A DNA stretch of 22,893 bases from Darksidea phi (taxonomy: Eukaryota > Ascomycota > Dothideomycetes > Pleosporales > Lentitheciaceae). The stretch covers positions 1-22,893 of the forward strand of contig JASJFT010000383.1 of the NCBI GenBank assembly GCA_030770425.1, read 5' to 3'. The stretch's first letter is position 1. Each line of letters starts with the position of its first letter. The notes under the pieces were generated by a model, which worked only from the letters and a program-made list of their open reading frames with translations, did not search any database and was not told where the DNA came from. A program made the position numbers and the translations under genes. Below are positions 20,701 through 22,893 of this stretch, piece after piece.

Positions 20701-21517
20701 GGCTAATCCGCCACATATCAACCTTGAGTCTTCGCATCGTGACGCCTGGCGATGCCCGCGTCACATTGAGCATGATCTTCGCAGCGGCCATGTTGTGCAG
20801 AACGATCTCAACGAGACACAAAATGCTGTCATGCAGGACGCGCCAATCGCTCGGCTTGGCAGGAAAGTGCGCAAGCCTAGACACCCCGAGGTTGTCCAGC
20901 CTACCTTCTCACGTGGTATGCGCAACAATGGCCTTATTGATATCATCAACGACCCCGACGACGACACTGATGGCGAGGGTAACTATATATTCGGCAGCGA
21001 AGAGAAAGATGTCAACTCGCAAGTCTATCGCGTCCCCGAGAAAGGTGTGGTATTGGACTTCATTGACAAAGTCAAGAAGTATGTGCACTCGCGGCTTTAT
21101 TCTTCGCAGGTACTGACATTCTTAGTAGTAGTCGTATCGCGAAGCAGGCACAGAAGGCGAAGAAGGTTGAGGCTGCTGCGAAGGTCGCTGCCCTGCGCAA
21201 GTCCTCTCTGCAACATTTTGCCGCTCGCCCGATCCAGCAACAACAGGCTGCTCTCAACCTTGCCAAACTCGCAAAGAAAGAAAAAGATATCGGCTTGAAC
21301 GAGTACAGCGTCGACGCTCTCGTTCTGAGTCTTACAGTAAGCTGATCTCTCCCTGACTTGGCTTGTCTAATCCGCTAACACTTCTATGAAACAGGCCGAA
21401 GCGCCGGACGATGTGGTCACTGGCATTGCCGATGCTCCTCCCTCTCCTCCCTCCAAACATGAGATCGCTCAATTGTTGAAGCTGCAGGAACTCATCAAGA
21501 AGCGTCTCAGTTGCTAA
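17764..21517 (+). CDS. RCO1: Double PHD-finger protein, Rco1/PHF12-like Rpd3S histone deacetylase subunit, 1070 aa
   Basis: Six coding exons: 17764-19655, 19849-19939, 20130-20473, 20527-21078, 21126-21336 and 21395-21517. Introns are 193, 190, 53, 47 and 58 bp; phases close. The N terminus has the block QSSLDAWVEP and GFARHGVLETMAALG seen in fungal Rco1-like proteins. A helical region spans about 204-290, followed by long disordered Ala/Pro/Glu-rich sequence with basic patches. PHD1 (about 672-713) reads CSACKGAGEFVCCDNC...FHFLC...FLCHEC. PHD2 (about 802-855) reads CVSCGL...LKCDFC...HWHLDCLDPP...WRCPRH, the unusual Cys-x2-His ending typical of this family. After it come GVVLDFIDKVKK and a helical Lys/Ala-rich segment. 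In yeast, Rco1 with Eaf3 directs Rpd3S to transcribed chromatin marked by H3K36 methylation to suppress cryptic transcription. The assignment to Rco1 rather than another double-PHD protein is likely but not certain. Three in-frame acceptors are possible for exon 5. Confidence 0.87.
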
Positions 21518-22775
21518 ACAGCATCCATAGCTTTTCGATCTAGCGTCTAGCTCCACACTTCAGCCCATTTTAGCTCACACCAGATCAACCGGAACTGCGC
21601 TGAACACCGACTGTCCCCAACTTTTGACAAGAACAATCCGGCTCTGCTACACTACCATACACTTACGGAATCCTGCGACTCATTCTATTGAGTGTCCCCA
21701 CTAGCACACCCGTATTTGAAGCGAACGCGAAGCGACATTCTCGCCACTAGCGCGCTTCTTCGCCCAGCCACCTCTGCGTGCGTTCACAAATCCTTTACTC
21801 ATTCCCCTGCCGAAACTCGTACGAAGCTCGGCATTGCACATTCGCGCTCTCGTTTTCCTTTACATCAGCATGTCAGCAGCCTATCTTAGAGCGACCCGCG
21901 CTCCAAGCTTCCAAATGGCTTCCTCTAGGTTTCTATCATCTCGAGTCTTCAGAATGGCTACAGCGGAGCTCTCTTAATACGAGAACCTTTCCTCTGCTCA
22001 GCACTGCATAGCGTGGAGTTTGATGAGGCATTTTGAAGAAAGAAGCTTCTTCCCATTATGGCGTTTATATGGCCCTTGGCATTTTCATGATTGTCGATTG
22101 GGTGGTATCTAATACTTTGGTATAAATCCTGGGGTACTACTTCTGGCTTGGAAATTTGGCTACTTGTAATTTGCTACGGAAGGATGGAATCATCATCTAT
22201 CTTCCGAACAGCTTGCGACGGCTTGCATATCTTGATAGGGGAGCATCTGTGGGGGGATCATGTAGGCTATGAATGAGACAACATGGTGATTTGACTGAAT
22301 TTGATGTCGTCATAAGATCAAACGACGTGACGTCCTAGACCAACTAACGGTAACACAGTATCCTCGCGATGACCGTGAACGGGCAGAAGGCATGGTTTGA
22401 CGTTAATTGTCACTCAAAAAGTCACCAGAACATCTCCATTGACTCCGCCCAAACGCGTACGGGCCGCATTAAGATCGAGCGACCAAACAAATATTGCAAT
22501 AACGAGGCTCCGAACCCCCAACTAGAATAACCAATGTAGTAAGAGTATAGCACATACGTCCGTTCTGACCGGTGCCGACTAGGCTGACACGGAGCCCCAC
22601 CTCCATCTGACACGTATGTATCCATACATCCATACGTAAACAGGAAGCACCATTCCCTATCCGGCGAAAACACGGAAGGGAGCCGGAGCCTGAGCCTAAT
22701 GCTTGGGGTACAGGAAGACTGCGGGGATGTATAATCCTATAGATGAATGAGGGGATGAAAATGGGGTCGAGTTAC
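21518..22775. other. Gene-free right flank
   Basis: After the RCO1 3' UTR no open frame above about 83 codons occurs, and none has a recognisable motif, signal peptide or consistent splice continuation. The stretch appears AT-richer toward its right end. I see no transposon ends, tRNA-like fold or tandem array. Confidence 0.6.
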
Positions 22776-22784
22776 TTTTTTTTT

Positions 22785-22815
<31 letters not shown>

Positions 22816-22829
22816 GGGGGTGGGTTTTT

Positions 22830-22869
<40 letters not shown>

Positions 22870-22893
22870 TTTTTTTTTTTTTTTTTTTTTGGG
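22776..22893. repeat. Poly-T / poly-G homopolymer tracts at contig end
   Basis: A run of 19 T is followed by 26 G, then T-rich sequence broken by single G and AG, then GGG. With the poly-C at the other end this looks like low-complexity sequencing artefact at a contig edge, not genomic sequence to interpret. Confidence 0.85.

Noticed and set aside
10994..21517. SNF5 and RCO1 as a chromatin gene cluster
   Set aside because: They are separated by two unrelated genes and show no shared regulatory arrangement; co-location is probably incidental.
1..22893. Secondary-metabolite cluster, mobile element or CRISPR-like system
   Set aside because: No synthase, transporter, transposase, reverse transcriptase, terminal repeat or spaced repeat array was found; the intact genes are conserved eukaryotic housekeeping genes plus one unknown.

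Overview
The window looks like one complete small contig from a filamentous ascomycete (Pezizomycotina; a Dothideomycete is my best guess, an inference only). Genes carry many short introns, nearly all 47-71 bp, with GT-AG borders and CTAAC/CTGAC-type branch points. Two genes encode respiratory complex I subunits, which rules out Saccharomyces-type yeasts. Both ends run into homopolymer tracts (poly-C at 1-75; poly-T/poly-G from 22776) that look like sequencing or assembly artefacts.

Layout, left to right. 76-2187 has no intact gene; a decayed gene lies on the minus strand at about 552-1560. Then come a conserved fungal protein of unknown function (2188-3933, minus); RRP14/SURF6 (4492-6160, plus), a ribosome biogenesis factor with a GC-AG intron after an 18-base first exon; the complex I iron-sulphur subunit NDUFS8/TYKY (6456-7273, minus); mitochondrial acyl carrier protein/NDUFAB1 (7647-8320, plus); VPS74/GOLPH3 (8824-10037, plus); SNF5 (10994-13457, plus); a secreted endonuclease/exonuclease/phosphatase-family protein (14033-15051, plus); a PA2G4/EBP1-like M24 pseudo-peptidase (15293-16830, plus); and a double-PHD protein of the Rco1/PHF12 family (17764-21517, plus). 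21518-22775 holds no gene I can support.

Most genes are ordinary housekeeping or chromatin genes and do not form a metabolic cluster. The one functional pairing is the head-to-head arrangement of NDUFS8 and the acyl carrier protein, both complex I components. They share a 373 bp intergenic region with two CCAAT boxes. The chromatin genes SNF5 and RCO1 share the contig but are separated by unrelated genes.

I worked out exon structures by hand from splice consensus, reading-frame phase and recognisable protein motifs. Every multi-exon model given closes in frame. I found no tRNA, rRNA, intact transposon, CRISPR or viral sequence. I did not find a convincing new multi-gene system. The most unusual items are the decayed minus-strand gene, the GC-AG/micro-exon start of RRP14, the shared complex I promoter, the triple TAG acceptor in RCO1 and a zinc-finger-like motif at the SNF5 C terminus.
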